From Streptomyces sp. NBC_00539 (lineage in GTDB: Bacteria > Actinomycetota > Actinomycetes > Streptomycetales > Streptomycetaceae), in NCBI RefSeq assembly GCF_036346105.1, contig NZ_CP107811.1, forward strand, positions 6,901,501 through 6,965,500: a stretch of DNA of 64,000 nucleotides, read 5' to 3'. Shown here piece after piece: positions 36,182-45,734 of this stretch (the first letter of the stretch is position 1; each line of letters opens with the position of its first letter). The notes beneath the pieces are model-generated. The model had not been told where the DNA came from. It ran no database searches and worked only from the letters and a program-made list of their open reading frames with translations. The position numbers and the translations under genes are program-made.

Positions 36182-38452
36182 GTGCCACAGAACACCGCCC
36201 CACCGACGCAACGCAGCACCCAGCCGACCTCTCCACTTCACTGGGCGGCGAAAAGACCGTGGCGGCTGCTCGGTGCCACAGCCCTGCTCACGGTGGTCCT
36301 CGCCGCGGTCGGCGCCATGGCCTCGACAGGACTGTCCGCCGGCGGGTTCACCCCCACCGGCACGGAATCCTCCCGCGTGGAACGCTTGCTGACACAGCAC
36401 TTCGGCGTACCCCAGAGTGACCTCCTCCTGTATGTACGAGGCGACATCGACGACCCCGTGGCGGCGACCGAGGGCCGGGACCTCACCCGGCGCCTCGCCG
36501 CCGAGCCGGGCGTCGCAAGCGCACAGTCCTTCTGGAGCACCGGGGCCGGCGAACTGCGCGCCAGGGACGGTCACGCCGCCCTGATCACCATCGATCTGTC
36601 CGGCGACGACACGCAGGCGGCAGCCGCCGCGGCCCGCATCGTGCCCCACGCCACAAAGAGCGTCATGCACCTGGAGGTATCCGCCGGCGGGCCGGCCTGG
36701 ACGAGTGTCCAAGCGACCGACCAGAGCCGCAAGGACCTGTTCCGGGCCGAGCTGATCGCCGCCCCGCTGACCATCCTCATCCTGCTGTTCGCCTTCGGCT
36801 CAGCCACCGCCGCAGTCCTGCCCGCCGTCGTCGGCGTCGCCACCGTGACCCTCACCACCGCAGTACTCGGCCTGCTGACCCGCGTCATGGCGGTGTCCGT
36901 GTTCGCAACCAACATCACCACCGCATTGGGGTTCGGGCTCGCGGTTGACTACGCACTGCTGGTGGTGACCCGCTTCCGCGAGGAACTCGCCGCAGGGGCA
37001 ACCGTCACCGAAGCCGTCGTCACCACCATGCGCACGGCAGGACGCAGTGTGCTCTTCTCCGCAGCAACGGTCGCCCTCGCGCTCTGTTGCCTCTTCGTCT
37101 TCCCCCTGCAGTTCCTGCGCTCCATGGCCTGCGCCGGGCTGGCTGTCGTCGTCCTCTCGGCCCTCGCCACGGTGACTGTCATGCCCGCTCTGCTCACCTT
37201 GCTGGGCAACCGAATCGCCGGCGCGACAAACCGGCCGAAGCCGTCCCGCGAACCGACGGACAGCGCAGCATGGCGGCACATCGCCCAGGCCGCCGTCACC
37301 CGCCCGCTGCTGCTGGGCGGAGCCTGCGCTGCGGCACTCATCGCCCTGACGATCCCCTTCGGGCACGTCCAGTTCGGTATCCCCGACGAGCGCGCCCTCC
37401 CGGCCCACCTCGAAGCCCATGCCACAGGCGAGTACGTACGCCGCGACTTCCCCGCGCCCGCGGACCGCACCCTGGCGGTCCTGCTCCCCGCCACCGACCC
37501 CCTCACGCAGGCCACCGAACTCAGCCGCTACGCCCAACGCCTCGCCGACGTTCCCGGCGTGGCCACCGTGGAAGCAGCCACCGGCACGTTCTCACCCGGC
37601 GCCCCCTCCATCGCGCCCGCCGCCGGCCACCGGCGTTTCACAGCACCGGGCACCACATGGTTGACCGTCTCCGGCCGTCCCTCGTTGGACACAGCCGGCG
37701 CGGACGACCTCGTACAGCGCGTACGGCATGTGACCGCACCCGGCCCCCGCCTCGTCGGGGGCCTGCCCGCTCAACACGTCGACACGCTCACGGCCCTCGG
37801 CGACCGGCTGCCTGCTGCGACCGCCATCGCGGGTTTCAGCACCCTGCTTCTCCTCTTCCTCTTCACTCGCTCCGTCCTCATCCCCTTGAAGGCGCTGCTA
37901 CTCGCCGCGCTCAGCCTGACGGCCTGCCTGGGCATCATGGTCTTCATCTTCCAGGAAGGGCACCTTCATAGCCTGGTCGGCGAGTTCACCGTCACCGGCC
38001 AGCTGGACGTCGCCATGCCGCTGCTGACCATCGTCGTCGCCTTCGGTCTGTCGGTCGACTACGAGGTCTTCCTGCTCGCACGGATCAAAGAGGAATACCT
38101 CCGCACCGGCGCGCACTCCCCGTCCATCGTCTTCGGAATCGCCCGTACCGGCCGCCTGGTCACCGCTGCCGCCCTCATCGTGGCCACCATGATGGGCGCG
38201 CTCGCCAGCTCCGGCGTCACCCCGCTCAAGATCTTCGGCACAGGTCTGGCCCTCGCCGTCCTCATCGACGCCACCCTCGTCCGCGGCGTTCTCGTCCCCT
38301 GCCTCATGCAACTCACCGGCAAAGCAAACTGGTGGGCTCCATCCTTCCTGTCGCGCCGCGAAGCGACCGACGGTTCCCTGCCGAAGCGCTCCGAGTCACC
38401 CCTCCCACACCAACATCCGGCAGGAGACCCCGCCAACACGCCAAGCCCGTGA
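36182..38452 (+). CDS. MMPL-family RND transporter
   Basis: This 756-residue membrane protein has two repeated halves, each with one helix, a large extracytoplasmic domain and five more helices. The proton-relay Asp-Tyr pairs are present in FGLAVDYALLVVTRFREE (first half, about residue 255) and FGLSVDYEVFLLARIKEEY (second half, about 625). MMPL proteins export lipids, glycolipids or secondary metabolites. The GTG at 36182 begins the gene. As the last gene of the DUF6875-TDO-GNAT-methyltransferase run it probably exports the product. Confidence 0.9.
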   Translation: MPQNTAPPTQRSTQPTSPLHWAAKRPWRLLGATALLTVVLAAVGAMASTGLSAGGFTPTGTESSRVERLLTQHFGVPQSDLLLYVRGDIDDPVAATEGRDLTRRLAAEPGVASAQSFWSTGAGELRARDGHAALITIDLSGDDTQAAAAAARIVPHATKSVMHLEVSAGGPAWTSVQATDQSRKDLFRAELIAAPLTILILLFAFGSATAAVLPAVVGVATVTLTTAVLGLLTRVMAVSVFATNITTALGFGLAVDYALLVVTRFREELAAGATVTEAVVTTMRTAGRSVLFSAATVALALCCLFVFPLQFLRSMACAGLAVVVLSALATVTVMPALLTLLGNRIAGATNRPKPSREPTDSAAWRHIAQAAVTRPLLLGGACAAALIALTIPFGHVQFGIPDERALPAHLEAHATGEYVRRDFPAPADRTLAVLLPATDPLTQATELSRYAQRLADVPGVATVEAATGTFSPGAPSIAPAAGHRRFTAPGTTWLTVSGRPSLDTAGADDLVQRVRHVTAPGPRLVGGLPAQHVDTLTALGDRLPAATAIAGFSTLLLLFLFTRSVLIPLKALLLAALSLTACLGIMVFIFQEGHLHSLVGEFTVTGQLDVAMPLLTIVVAFGLSVDYEVFLLARIKEEYLRTGAHSPSIVFGIARTGRLVTAAALIVATMMGALASSGVTPLKIFGTGLALAVLIDATLVRGVLVPCLMQLTGKANWWAPSFLSRREATDGSLPKRSESPLPHQHPAGDPANTPSP

Positions 38453-39243
38453 CCACCAACAGGGGCATAGGAGCGGACGCCCCGACGGTGGCGCCAAGGA
38501 CGGCGGAGGTGAGGAGGTTGCCGCGTTCGGGGAGCAGGGGCAGGAACCCGCCGCCCGGGGCAGGCGAGGGCCACATACCGCTCGGCCCCGCCACGCCCGA
38601 CTCCCCCTGGACCCCGGTGGCCCAGGTGCGCGGTCGGGCGCACAATGCCGCCGCCGAAAGCCGAGCACAGCGAGTAGTCGTCCTGTTGGGGTGAGAGCAG
38701 TCGCAGCGTGTCGGCGAGCCACTGGCGGGCTGTGCCGCCTGTCCAACCAGGCTCTCGCCGCCTTCCTCGCAAGCCTGCGCTGAGTCCTGCGTCCTGGGTG
38801 CCGGCCTGTGCTGCACCGACCCCGCACGCCAACCCGGCAGCGGCGCCTGTCGGCCGGTCACAGCGCCCGCGGCCCCACGACTTCGACGACGTCGTCGGGT
38901 AGGCGTCGCGCCGGCCGGGCCGCCGGCTGTGGGGGCGGCCGCAGCGGTGGCGTGGGGGAGCGGAATCACCGCTGTGGCCGGCCGCCCTGTGTATTGCCCT
39001 CGATGAGGTCGGGTTGGCTGCGAAACCACCCGTGCGCATGGAGAGGCGCGGGCCGGGTTTAGAGGCCGGCGTGGTGCTCGCATATGTGGGCCGCCCGTAG
39101 CCGGTGTCAGGCCGGACTTCTTGTTTCGGTGTCGTGGATGCGGGGCGTGTCCTTTTGCCCGCCGTGCGCAATAAGAAACACATAAAATTCGCGCGCATGG
39201 GTGGAGGGGGGCCGGGCAGTGGGCGGTTCGGAGGTTGATAACT
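38453..39243. other. Long gap, possible debris
   Basis: About 790 bp. A minus-strand piece near 38440-38600 reads PGGGFLPLLPERGNLLTSAV and VGASAPMPLLVV and could be a membrane-protein fragment, but there is no start, stop or family match. The right part is relatively AT-rich just before the small hydrophobic protein gene. Confidence 0.4.
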
Positions 39244-39405
39244 ATGGTTCCCCTGCTTCTTGTTCTTCTGCTCGCTCTGATCCTGTTCGGTGCCGGTTTC
39301 GCGGTGAAGATCCTCTGGTGGGTCGCCATCGCGGTGCTGGTCCTGTGGCTGATCGGTTTCGTCGCCCGTCCCAAGGGTGGCAGCGGCCGCTGGTACCGCT
39401 GGTAG
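39244..39405 (+). CDS. Small hydrophobic protein (53 aa)
   Basis: This gene is very short and encodes MVPLLLVLLLALILFGAGF, then a second hydrophobic segment (ILWWVAIAVLVLWLIGFV) and a basic tail RPKGGSGRWYRW. This is the small membrane-protein family found widely in Streptomyces and Bacillus (hydrophobic protein, lmo0937/DUF5670-like), often stress-induced; function unknown. RBS GGAGG lies about 10 bp upstream of the ATG. A terminator follows 40 bp after the stop codon. Confidence 0.8.
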   Translation: MVPLLLVLLLALILFGAGFAVKILWWVAIAVLVLWLIGFVARPKGGSGRWYRW

Positions 39406-39444
39406 CCGCCCATGACACCAGGCCGGAGCTGACACGGCACGGCT

Positions 39445-39476
39445 GTGGCCTGCACCCTTCCCGGGGTGCAGGCCAC
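39445..39476 (+). terminator. Hairpin terminator
   Basis: GTGGCCTGCACCC and GGGTGCAGGCCAC form a 13-bp stem with a 6-nt loop, 40 bp after the small hydrophobic protein gene. Confidence 0.75.
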
Positions 39477-39564
39477 TGTCATGTCCGGCGGTCCGGGGCA
39501 GAACCCGATATTGGGTGAAAGGGGACGACGGGGGTATCCGAGGGGACGGCCCGGGGCGGTCGCC

Positions 39565-39801
39565 GTGACGCAGCAGGGAACCTGCTCACCTCCAACGATC
39601 GACGGCCGTCCCGGCCCCGGCGGGACGCGTCCCGGTGGCGTGCCGCCCACGGAACTGCGGATGGGTGACCAGGTCCTGACCGGGGGCCGGCTGTCCGCCC
39701 TCACCGACCTGCGCTACCGCCACGGCGCCCCCCGCACCATGATCCTGGACAGTCGCCGTCGCGTACCGCACGGGCGCGTCTACCGGCCCCGCAGCGGCTG
39801 A
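39565..39801 (+). CDS. Small hypothetical protein (78 aa)
   Basis: A GTG-initiated frame gives MTQQGTCSPPTIDGRPGPGG, then VPPTELRMGDQVLTGGRLSA and LTDLRYRHGAPRTMILDSRR to a TGA. The middle resembles a small beta-barrel pattern (LRxGDxVxxGGRLxxLTDLR) seen in short Streptomyces hypothetical proteins. No clear ribosome binding site; function unknown. Confidence 0.4.
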   Translation: MTQQGTCSPPTIDGRPGPGGTRPGGVPPTELRMGDQVLTGGRLSALTDLRYRHGAPRTMILDSRRRVPHGRVYRPRSG

Positions 39802-39907
39802 CCCCCCGCTACATCACGAGCCGGCCGAGTGCCTGTGTCTGCACCCGGGGCCACGCATTTGGCCAGGTCAGGGAATCGGACACGTCAGGGCCGGTCGACT
39901 CATTAGA

Positions 39908-40378
39908 GTGAGCCGCATGGACATGCGTAGGGTCGTCGCGCTGCTCGCCGAGGAAGCCGAGCAGCAGATCCAGGAACAGGTGTGGCAACGGACGGCGAGC
40001 GAGCGCGTACTCGCTCTTGAGGCTGGGACCAGGCTGCGTGACGTTGTCGGCCCGCAGGATGTCCAGGAGGCGTTGCCGCAGATCGAGCGGCTTGAACGCC
40101 TGCGGGAAACACTCGCTGTCCTGGCGGTCTCCCTCGCTCGCACTCACGGACGCCTGGCCTGGTTCCTCTCTGGTGCTGTAAACGCACTCGAACCGGTCTT
40201 GCGCTGGCGTGCGCTGCCTGCCGGCCCTGGCGGCACCTTCGGCACTGTCCTCGCGAGTCCTGAGGAATACAGGGAGGCGGAGGATGCCGTCCGTCGACTC
40301 CGGGAGGTTCTTGCGCTGATCGCCCAGGCAGGCGCCCCCGGCGGTGTTTGTCGAGGTCAGGAGTCGAACGGGGGCTGA
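39908..40378 (+). CDS. Hypothetical helical protein
   Basis: This protein of about 156 residues is almost entirely helical: VVALLAEEAEQQIQEQVWQR, then VQEALPQIERLERLRETLAV and EEYREAEDAVRRLREVLALI, suggesting a coiled coil. No membrane segment or catalytic motif is visible. The start may be the GTG at 39908 or the ATG at 39917. The family is not recognised. Confidence 0.55.
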   Translation: MSRMDMRRVVALLAEEAEQQIQEQVWQRTASERVLALEAGTRLRDVVGPQDVQEALPQIERLERLRETLAVLAVSLARTHGRLAWFLSGAVNALEPVLRWRALPAGPGGTFGTVLASPEEYREAEDAVRRLREVLALIAQAGAPGGVCRGQESNGG

Positions 40379-40759
40379 GTCGGCAGACTTCGCCCCAGTC
40401 ATTACGGGACGTCGCCCCGCCACACGAACCGACGTCGACGGCGCCCCGCTCTCCTTCGGCCGGGGCACCCAGGCGACGTCAGCGGCTGCCTTTCGGCTTG
40501 CGAATGCGGGCTGCGGCCGACGCAGCCGCTCAATCGCGGCGGCCGAGTTTGACGGCTCAGGCGAGCAGGATCACGGACAGCGCGGGGATGCGCAGCAGGT
40601 CCGGGAACACGCCGAGCAGTACTGGCTCATCTGCCAGTGCTGCAGTTGCCGAGGTCTGCCATGCCACGGAAGGTGGAAGCCGGTCGTGCGCGGCGCAGAC
40701 CAGCGGAACAACAGCGAGGCCGGCGCGGGCCCCCTCGCCGCGGAGAGGAACCGAGTGGC
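40379..40759. other. Gap with possible remnant
   Basis: About 380 bp upstream of the MBL hydrolase gene. The minus strand at about 40560-40660 could encode the tail of a membrane protein (PVLLGVFPDLLRIPALSVIL), but it has no supported start. Confidence 0.35.
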
Positions 40760-41584
40760 ATGGCATCCCCATTGAGCGTGAACGTGTTCACAGCACCAGA
40801 GAAGGAGCTGGTGGCCGAGCGGTCCCGACCCTTCGGCCCGCCGCCGGCCTGGGATCCAATGACCTCGACCCTGGTCTTCGGCGAGCACGACGCTGTCCTG
40901 GTCGACGCCCTCACCACGGCCGACGAGGCCGAGGCCCTGGCGGCCTGGGTACGGCTGCACCACCGCAACCTCACCACGATCTACATCACCCACGGCCACC
41001 TGGACCATTTCGCCGGCCTCAGCGTGCTGCTGAACCGCTTCCCCGACGCCCGTGCCATCGCCACTCCGAAGACGGTCGAGTATGCACGCCAGCAGGTCGG
41101 GCGGCTGCCGGTCTACCGCAAACTGTGGCCCGGTCAGCTTCCGGCCGCCATCACCGTGCCCGAACCCTGGAACGAGGAGACCTTCTCACTGGAGGGCCAC
41201 GAGCTGCGGATCATCGAGCAGGGCCAGACCGACGCCGTCGACTCCACCTCCCTGCACGTGCCCACCCTGGACCTCGTCATTGGCGGAGACGTCCTCTACA
41301 ACCGGTGCCACATGTTCGTCGCCACCACCACACCCGAGAGTCGCGAGAACTGGATTGCCGCGCTGGACCGCCTCGCCGCCCTGAACCCGAAGATCGCGGT
41401 CGCCGGCCACAAGAAGCCGGGCGCCCCCGACACTCCCGACATCATCACGGCGACCAGGCAGTACCTCACCGACTTCGGCCGCCTCCAGCAGGAGACCGGC
41501 AGCGACCAGGAGCTCTACGATGCCATGACCGAGCTGTATCCCGACTGGGTCAGCCACCAGGCGTGGCTTATGTTCGGGTTTTAG
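40760..41584 (+). CDS. MBL-fold metallo-hydrolase
   Basis: This 274-residue protein has the metallo-beta-lactamase signature THGHLDHFAGL with H78, H80, D82 and H83 as zinc ligands. A further ligand region is VIGGDVLYNRCHMFVA, and the last is in VAGHKKPGAP. The substrate is unknown; relatives act on lactones, thioesters or glyoxalase-type esters. No signal peptide. The frame is open upstream of the chosen ATG, but the extra residues are not family-like. An enoyl-CoA hydratase remnant follows on the opposite strand. Confidence 0.85.
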   Translation: MASPLSVNVFTAPEKELVAERSRPFGPPPAWDPMTSTLVFGEHDAVLVDALTTADEAEALAAWVRLHHRNLTTIYITHGHLDHFAGLSVLLNRFPDARAIATPKTVEYARQQVGRLPVYRKLWPGQLPAAITVPEPWNEETFSLEGHELRIIEQGQTDAVDSTSLHVPTLDLVIGGDVLYNRCHMFVATTTPESRENWIAALDRLAALNPKIAVAGHKKPGAPDTPDIITATRQYLTDFGRLQQETGSDQELYDAMTELYPDWVSHQAWLMFGF

Positions 41585-41603
41585 CAGGCCTGCGCGCCAG
41601 CGG

Positions 41604-42099
41604 TCAGCGAGGGAAGTCCCCCACGGCCTTGCCGAGGTCGCGTTCGAGATCACCAGGCGTCTGGAGGCCCCACCCGGCAAGGTAGTCCAGGCGCTCACGG
41701 CTTTCGGGCCGGGCGATCAGGCTCTGGAAAGTCGCGGCGTCGGAGCGGATGTGCGCGGGGGACGCCAGCGTTAGGTCGTTGACGACACGTTTGGCCACCC
41801 GCACCCCTTCGGACGGGAAGCCGGCGATGCGTTTCGCCAGGCGCTCGACAAAGCCGTCCAGCTCGGAGTCGGGCAGGGCGCGGTTGATCCAGCCATAGCG
41901 CTCGGCGGTGTCGGCGTCGAAGTCGTCGGCGCTGACGATCACCTCGATGGCACGGGCCCGGCCGAGCCGCCGGACCAGATGCTGAACACCACCCGCGCCC
42001 GGTAGGGCGCCTGTGCCGGACTCGAACTGCCCAAAGACCGCCTTCTCACGCGAGGCGAAAATCATGTCGCATGCCAAGGCGAGTTCGTTGCCCCCGTCC
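41604..42099 (-). pseudogene. Crotonase (enoyl-CoA hydratase-like), N-terminally truncated
   Basis: About 165 residues match the crotonase fold from the second oxyanion block onward: GGNELALACDMIFASREKAV, FGQFESGTGALPGAGGVQHL, RAIEVIVSADDFDADTAERY and GWINRALPDSE. The first 90-100 residues, including the first oxyanion-hole segment, are missing. The break at about 42099 lies inside the 3' end of the overlapping HATPase gene, so a deletion fused the two. Confidence 0.8.
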
Positions 42100-42621
42100 C
42101 GCGGGGTGTCCGTTCGGGTCGTCGGCCAGGGTGATGGTGGCCCGGATGAGTTTGCCGACCGGCTGGCGTCGTACTTCAAAGCTGTGGCAGACGCTCATCA
42201 CGATTTCCAGGCCGTGTTGTCCGACCCTGCCGGGGTCCGGCGCCAGGGCTGTCGGCAGTGTCGGGTCGGTGTCCCACACGCTGACGACCACGGAGCCCTC
42301 GTTCGTCGTCATTTCCAGCAGGCAGGGCCCCGGGGCGTATTTGCGGCTGTTTGTCACCAACTCGCTGACGACCAACTGCACCATGTCCATCACCCGTTCC
42401 GATACCGGGATGCCGTGGACGCCCTGGACCTGGGACAAGTAGGCGCGGGCGGCTGCCCGCGCCTCGGCCAGCGGCTGTGACCCGCAGAAGCCGACCGTCG
42501 TGCTTATGGAGCGGGCCGCAGTCGACGAATCCGCGTTCTCGCTCACCACAAGCCTGTCCACCGTTCCCGCCTGACTGATCGAGCCAACCGCTTCCCCCTT
42601 ACCCCCCAAACGAAAACGCAT
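42046..42621 (-). CDS. HATPase (RsbW/SpoIIAB-like) regulator, 3' end altered
   Basis: This 191-residue protein has a GHKL ATPase domain like Streptomyces anti-sigma factor kinases: QLVVSELVTNSRKYAPGPCL (N box), VVSVWDTDPT (G1) and PGRVGQHGLEIVMSVCHSFE (G2). The domain ends at about ATITLADD. The last 22 residues are encoded by the fused crotonase remnant in another frame, so the natural C-terminus is lost. It may still fold. Start ATG at 42621, without a strong ribosome binding site. It could pair with the PP2C phosphatase at 3733, but they are 38 kb apart. Confidence 0.75.
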   Translation of the reverse strand: MRFRLGGKGEAVGSISQAGTVDRLVVSENADSSTAARSISTTVGFCGSQPLAEARAAARAYLSQVQGVHGIPVSERVMDMVQLVVSELVTNSRKYAPGPCLLEMTTNEGSVVVSVWDTDPTLPTALAPDPGRVGQHGLEIVMSVCHSFEVRRQPVGKLIRATITLADDPNGHPAGRGQRTRLGMRHDFRLA

Positions 42622-42639
42622 GCAGGTGGTGTTGGAACA

Positions 42640-43372
42640 AGCACTTCCTGCAGGCGTTCAGGCACGAGGCGCTGTCTCAGAGCGGCACTGCTGCTCCTGC
42701 GGTGCTGCTGTACGAGTTCGTGGCAGGTGGGAGCAAGCGATTACGGCCCGTCTTGTGTGTTCTGGGGTGGCTGGCCGCCGCCGGAGGGGAGCCGGCTTCG
42801 GCGTTGTTACCCGTGCCATTGCCGGTGCTGCGGGCTGCTGCCTCGCTCGAGTTGCTTCACGCCTTCGCTCTCATCCACGACGACGTGATGGACGGCAGCG
42901 ATCTGCGCCGTGGCCGGCCCACGGTGCACAGGCCGTGGCCGCCGCTCAGCCTGCCGGCGACGCCGCGGCCGCGGAAAGACTGGGGCAAGGGGTGGCGATC
43001 CTGGTCGGGGATCTGGCGCTCGCCCTGTCGGACCGTTTGCTCCACCGTGCGGGTCTGCCGCCGGACACCCTCATATCCGCACAGCACCTGATGGCCCTCC
43101 GAAGCGACCTCGTCCATGGCGAGTACCTCGACCTGACGGCCGCGGGGCACTCTCATCCGATTCGTGCGGCGCTGACCATCGCCCGCTACAAGACGGCGAA
43201 GTACACCTTCGAGGGCCCGTTGCGTCTGGGATCTGTGCTGGCGGGGGCACCGCAGGGGCTGCGGACGCACTGAGTGCGCACGCGCTCCCCGTCGGCGAGG
43301 CGTTTCAACTGCGTGACGATCTCCTGGGCGTCTTCGGAGACCCGGGCCGCACGGGCGAACGGCGTTTATTCG
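42640..43372 (+). pseudogene. Polyprenyl (GGPP-type) synthase, multiple frameshifts
   Basis: Three frames read one protein. Frame 3 gives FVAGGSKRLRPVLCVLGWLA, then ALIHDDVMDGSDLRRGRPTV (first Asp-rich motif DDxxD). Frame 2 gives GVAILVGDLALALSDRLLHR, ALRSDLVHGEYLDLT and KTAKYTFEGPL. Frame 1 gives LPVGEAFQLRDDLLGVFGDP (second Asp motif region). At least two frameshifts separate them, and the last part diverges after DPGRTG. An intact enzyme would make C15-C20 prenyl diphosphates for carotenoids or terpenes. Confidence 0.8.
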
Positions 43373-43795
43373 CCGAGACCGGCGCGGTCGCGGGACAGGC
43401 GGCCGCCCGCACTGATGTCTACAGGACTGTAGACGACAGCTTCCGGGCTTCCGCAACCGAGCCCCGCTGCCGGGACGGCCGTACGACGGGGTGGGCCGCG
43501 CCCGCTGGTGGGGCTCGATGACCTGGGAGTGGGGCCACTACTGGGACCTGGACGTCTATCGGCAATGAGCTCCTGACCGAGCTCCCCGTCCGGTCGACAC
43601 CACCTGCCACGCCTTGTGCGCTCAGTTCACCGCGCTGCCCCGGATCCAGCGACGTGCCCGGCCCCTGTTCGTGCACTCCTTGGTGAACGAGCACGTCGAT
43701 GACCAGCCCCGGGATCCCGGTGACTTCACCCACCGACGGTGGTGATGGATGCGGTGTGGAGCAAGGGTGGCGGCGCGGGCGGGCCGGGTGCTGCC
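43373..43795. other. Gap with debris
   Basis: About 420 bp between the prenyl synthase remnant and leuA (3' ends converge). No intact frame; a short MTWEWGHYWDLDVYRQ on the plus strand and other pieces are unrecognised. Confidence 0.4.
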
Positions 43796-45577
43796 TCAGG
43801 CTTCGTACGCTCGGTTCACTGCGGAGAGGACGGCCTGTACGGAGGCCGTGAGGACGGAGGTGTCCAGACCCGCTCCCCAGACGGTACGGCCCCCCACCCT
43901 GCACTCGACGTAGGCCGCCGCCTCTCCCGCGCCGCTGGTGGTGACCGCGTGCTCGGCGAAGTCGAGGACCTCGACGGGGACTCCGGCGCGCGTGAGGGCG
44001 TCGGCCAGGGCGGAGAGCGGCCCGTTGCCCTCGCCGTCGGCCGGTACGGTGCGGTCGCCGACGCGCAGGACGCAGGCGAAGCGGTGGCCGCGGCCGGTGA
44101 AGCCGGCGGTCTCGACGTCGACGTCGGTTCCGGTGCCGTGGCCGGCGTCGTGGGCGGTGCTCCAGGATTCCAGGGCCACGGGGCCCGCGCCCCGGCCGGG
44201 CTCCAGGTAGGCCGTGCGGAAGAGCGCGTGGAGGTCGCCGGGGGATGCCTCGCGTCCGCTTTCGTCTGTCACCTCCTGGACGGCCCGGGAGACATCAGGG
44301 CGCATGCGCTCCGGCAGGTCGAGGCCGTGGTGGGTGCGGATCAGATGGGCGACTCCGCCCTTCCCCGACTGGGAATTGACGCGGATGACGGCTTCGTAGC
44401 CCCGGCCGAGGTCGGCGGGGTCCAGGGGCAGGTAGGGCACGTTCCAGGGGGCGAGCTCCGGCGGGATCCCGGCCTCGGCGGCGTCCTTCGCGTGCCGGGC
44501 GAGCCCCTTGCTGATGGCGTCCTGGTGGGTGCCGGAGAAGGCCGTGTGCACGAGGTCGCCCGCGTAGGGGTGGCGGGGGTGGACGGGGAGCCGGTTGCAG
44601 TACTCGACGACGTCGCGGACGGCGTCGATGTCGGAGAGGTCGAGCATGGGATCGACGCCCTGGGCGTAGAGGTTGAGGGCAAGGGTCACCAGATCGACGT
44701 TGCCGGTGCGTTCGCCGTTGCCGAAGAGGCAGCCCTCGACGCGCTGGGCCCCGGCGAGGACGGCGAGTTCGGCGCAGGCCACGCCGGTGCCGCGGTCGTT
44801 GTGGGGGTGCACGGAGAGGATCACCGCGTCGCGGCGGGCGAGGTGACGGTGCATGTACTCGATCTGGTCCGCGTACACGTTGGGGGTGGAGATCTCGACG
44901 GTGGCGGGCAGGTTGTGGGTGACCGGCCGGTCGGGGCTGGCGTCCCAGAGCGCGGTGAGGCCGTCGCAGAGCTCCAGGACGTAGTCCGGTTCGGTCAGGT
45001 TGAAGGTCTCCGGGGAGAACTGGAAGCGGATGTCGGTGCCGGGGCGGACCTCGGCCAGCCGCGCCATGAGAGTGGCGGCCTCGTGGACGGTGCGCCGGAC
45101 CTCGGCGCGGTCGCGGCCGAGGACGGTGTCGCGCCAGACCGGTGACGTCGCGATGTAGAGGTGGACGACTGCGCGGGGCAGGCCGTCGAGGGCGGCGAAG
45201 GTGCGCTCGATGAGTTCAGGGCGGGCCGGCGTGAAGACGACCGGGGTGACGTCCTCGGGGAAGCCACCGGAACCGACGAGTCCGGCGAGGTGGCGGACGA
45301 AGTCGAAGTCGGCGCGGCTGGCGGAGGGGTAACCGACCTCGATCTCCTTGAAGCCCGTACGGACGAGCAGCTCGAAGAAGCGGTGCTTGCGGTCGGTGTC
45401 CATGGGCTCGGCGAGGGCCTGGTTGCCGTCGCGGAGGTCGACGGGCACCCAGAGCGGGGACCGCTCCAGCCGGGCGGAGGGCCAGAGGCGCTCGAACTCG
45501 GGGACGTGGACGCGGTCCTGGAACGCGCGGTAGCGGTGGTACGGCATGGGGCCGGGGCGCTGGGGATTGGGGATCAT
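43796..45577 (-). CDS. leuA: 2-isopropylmalate synthase
   Basis: This 593-residue enzyme condenses acetyl-CoA and 2-ketoisovalerate in the first step of leucine synthesis. Visible landmarks are [19 protein letters not shown] near the start of the TIM barrel, [20 protein letters not shown], and the metal-ligand block [20 protein letters not shown] followed by [20 protein letters not shown]. The C-terminal part is the leucine-binding regulatory domain ([11 protein letters not shown] onward). The start ATG at 45577 gives the usual MIPNPQRPG opening; a GTG at 45595 is an alternative. It is divergent from a GntR gene, with a tandem repeat between them. Confidence 0.92.
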   Translation of the reverse strand: MIPNPQRPGPMPYHRYRAFQDRVHVPEFERLWPSARLERSPLWVPVDLRDGNQALAEPMDTDRKHRFFELLVRTGFKEIEVGYPSASRADFDFVRHLAGLVGSGGFPEDVTPVVFTPARPELIERTFAALDGLPRAVVHLYIATSPVWRDTVLGRDRAEVRRTVHEAATLMARLAEVRPGTDIRFQFSPETFNLTEPDYVLELCDGLTALWDASPDRPVTHNLPATVEISTPNVYADQIEYMHRHLARRDAVILSVHPHNDRGTGVACAELAVLAGAQRVEGCLFGNGERTGNVDLVTLALNLYAQGVDPMLDLSDIDAVRDVVEYCNRLPVHPRHPYAGDLVHTAFSGTHQDAISKGLARHAKDAAEAGIPPELAPWNVPYLPLDPADLGRGYEAVIRVNSQSGKGGVAHLIRTHHGLDLPERMRPDVSRAVQEVTDESGREASPGDLHALFRTAYLEPGRGAGPVALESWSTAHDAGHGTGTDVDVETAGFTGRGHRFACVLRVGDRTVPADGEGNGPLSALADALTRAGVPVEVLDFAEHAVTTSGAGEAAAYVECRVGGRTVWGAGLDTSVLTASVQAVLSAVNRAYEA

Positions 45578-45601
45578 GGCCGGTACCGTAACCACTCCTC
45601 A

Positions 45602-45631
45602 GCTCCTCAGACAAGTGCTCCTCAGACAAGT
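45602..45631. repeat. Tandem 15-bp direct repeats in leuA/gntR intergenic region
   Basis: GCTCCTCAGACAAGT occurs twice without a gap (45602-45616 and 45617-45631), preceded by a partial copy CTCCTCAG at 45595-45602. On the other strand the unit contains ACTTGTCTGAG, which resembles half of a FadR-type TNGTNNGACNA operator. It sits between two divergent genes. Confidence 0.7.
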
Positions 45632-45734
45632 TGCGGTAGATTTCTCGGCGAACGCCCCCGGCATCCGGCGGCCGCGCCCGCCATCCGGAGCGTCGGAGCC
45701 TCGGAGTCCGGACATCAGAGAATCAGGTGATCCC

